A stretch of 21,573 bases of DNA from Dehalococcoidia bacterium (GTDB lineage Bacteria > Chloroflexota > Dehalococcoidia > Lucifugimonadales > UBA3495): positions 1 through 21,573 of the forward strand of contig JAJDXU010000368.1 in NCBI GenBank assembly GCA_022823105.1. The letters run 5' to 3'. Under the pieces are notes generated by a model that saw nothing but the letters and a program-made list of their open reading frames with translations, did no database searches and was not told the DNA's origin. This document shows positions 21,292 to 21,573 of this stretch, piece by piece; the first letter of the stretch is position 1; every line of letters starts with the position of its first letter. The position numbers were made by a program, and so were the translations under genes.

Positions 21292-21528
21292 TCAAGCATC
21301 CACCGCCACGCAGGTGACGGTTCGCACCACGCCCACTACCGTGTGGATTTTCTCGGTCACCAGCCCGCCGACCACCGACATATCCTCCCCGGATATCACG
21401 GCAATGATGTCGTAAGGCCCGGTGACCACGTCCACTGATTCGATGCCGTCCAGCCCTCTCAACGTGTTCGCCACGTCCCGCGTGCGACCCACGGCGGTCT
21501 CGACCAGCAAAAAGGCTTTCGTCGCCAT
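21292..21528 (-). CDS. Stand-alone AsnC/Lrp ligand-binding (RAM) domain protein
   Basis: The 78-residue protein is one alpha-beta RAM domain (AsnC_trans_reg). It shows KAFLLVETAVG, VANTLRGLDGIESVDVVTGPYDIIAVI, and VTEKIHTVVGVVRTVTCVAV. Full Lrp/AsnC regulators have an HTH before this fold; here it is missing and the ATG begins directly at the domain. GAAGGAG lies upstream of the start. Stand-alone RAM proteins form dimers or larger rings and may bind amino acids or modulate full Lrp proteins. It precedes the acyl-CoA dehydrogenase and may share its transcript, so a sensor for that pathway is possible but unproven. Confidence 0.85.
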   Translation of the reverse strand: MATKAFLLVETAVGRTRDVANTLRGLDGIESVDVVTGPYDIIAVISGEDMSVVGGLVTEKIHTVVGVVRTVTCVAVDA

Positions 21529-21573
21529 AACTTGCCCTCTCCTTCTATCCCTCGATCAATTGCCATGGTGAAG

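Overview
The window is a gene-dense, GC-rich bacterial chromosome segment. Most genes lie on the minus strand, in short operons with clear AGGAGG-type ribosome binding sites. The mixture suggests an uncultured marine or host-associated Chloroflexota of the SAR202/Dehalococcoidia type: a flavin-dependent luciferase-like oxidoreductase, SMP-30 and NHL propeller proteins, a gamma-glutamyltransferase-family enzyme, a deacetylase-like amidohydrolase, an epoxide hydrolase and an acyl-CoA dehydrogenase beside IspH, GpsA and HemW. This assignment is inference from gene content and protein style; no rRNA or other phylogenetic marker is present.

Left edge (1-660): the C-terminal part of a large serine recombinase runs without a stop into and through an antisense tRNA-Ala(GGC) gene. 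This is the layout expected where an integrated element has entered the 3' end of a tRNA gene, so most of the element would lie to the left of the window. A perfect 11-bp inverted repeat sits just upstream of the tRNA.

658-3970: minus-strand genes for an SMP-30 sugar-lactonase-like protein, a flavin-binding PPOx-family protein ruined by three in-frame stops, an AAC(6')-Ii-like acetyltransferase and an NHL propeller protein. A palindromic intergenic repeat lies upstream. 4040-5851: a gamma-glutamyltransferase-family gene with a good intrinsic terminator. 5852-6489: a long gap, AT-rich at its right end, that holds a promoter for a membrane-anchored XRE-type regulator (6490-7950).

8053-10367 (plus strand): a metal-dependent amidohydrolase, then ispH (last step of the MEP isoprenoid pathway). 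10394-13835 (minus): a NERD-nuclease/SF1-helicase protein overlapping gpsA (glycerol-3-phosphate for phospholipids), followed by a coiled-coil protein with a degenerate nuclease-like domain. 13958-17022 (minus): the luciferase-like oxidoreductase, a membrane-anchored heptad/hendecad-repeat protein and an epoxide hydrolase. 17165-19450: two small convergent, overlapping two-helix membrane proteins, hemW, and a DUF1232-like membrane protein. 19605-20022: a consensus promoter driving a small four-cysteine helix-turn-helix protein. 20068-21528 (minus): a stand-alone AsnC/Lrp ligand-binding (RAM) domain and an acyl-CoA dehydrogenase.

There is no CRISPR array, rRNA or complete insertion sequence. 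The enzymes look like scattered catabolic and housekeeping functions rather than one pathway. The most unusual items are the membrane-tethered XRE regulator, the Cys4-HTH protein, the recombinase-tRNA junction, and the pseudogene inactivated only by nonsense changes.
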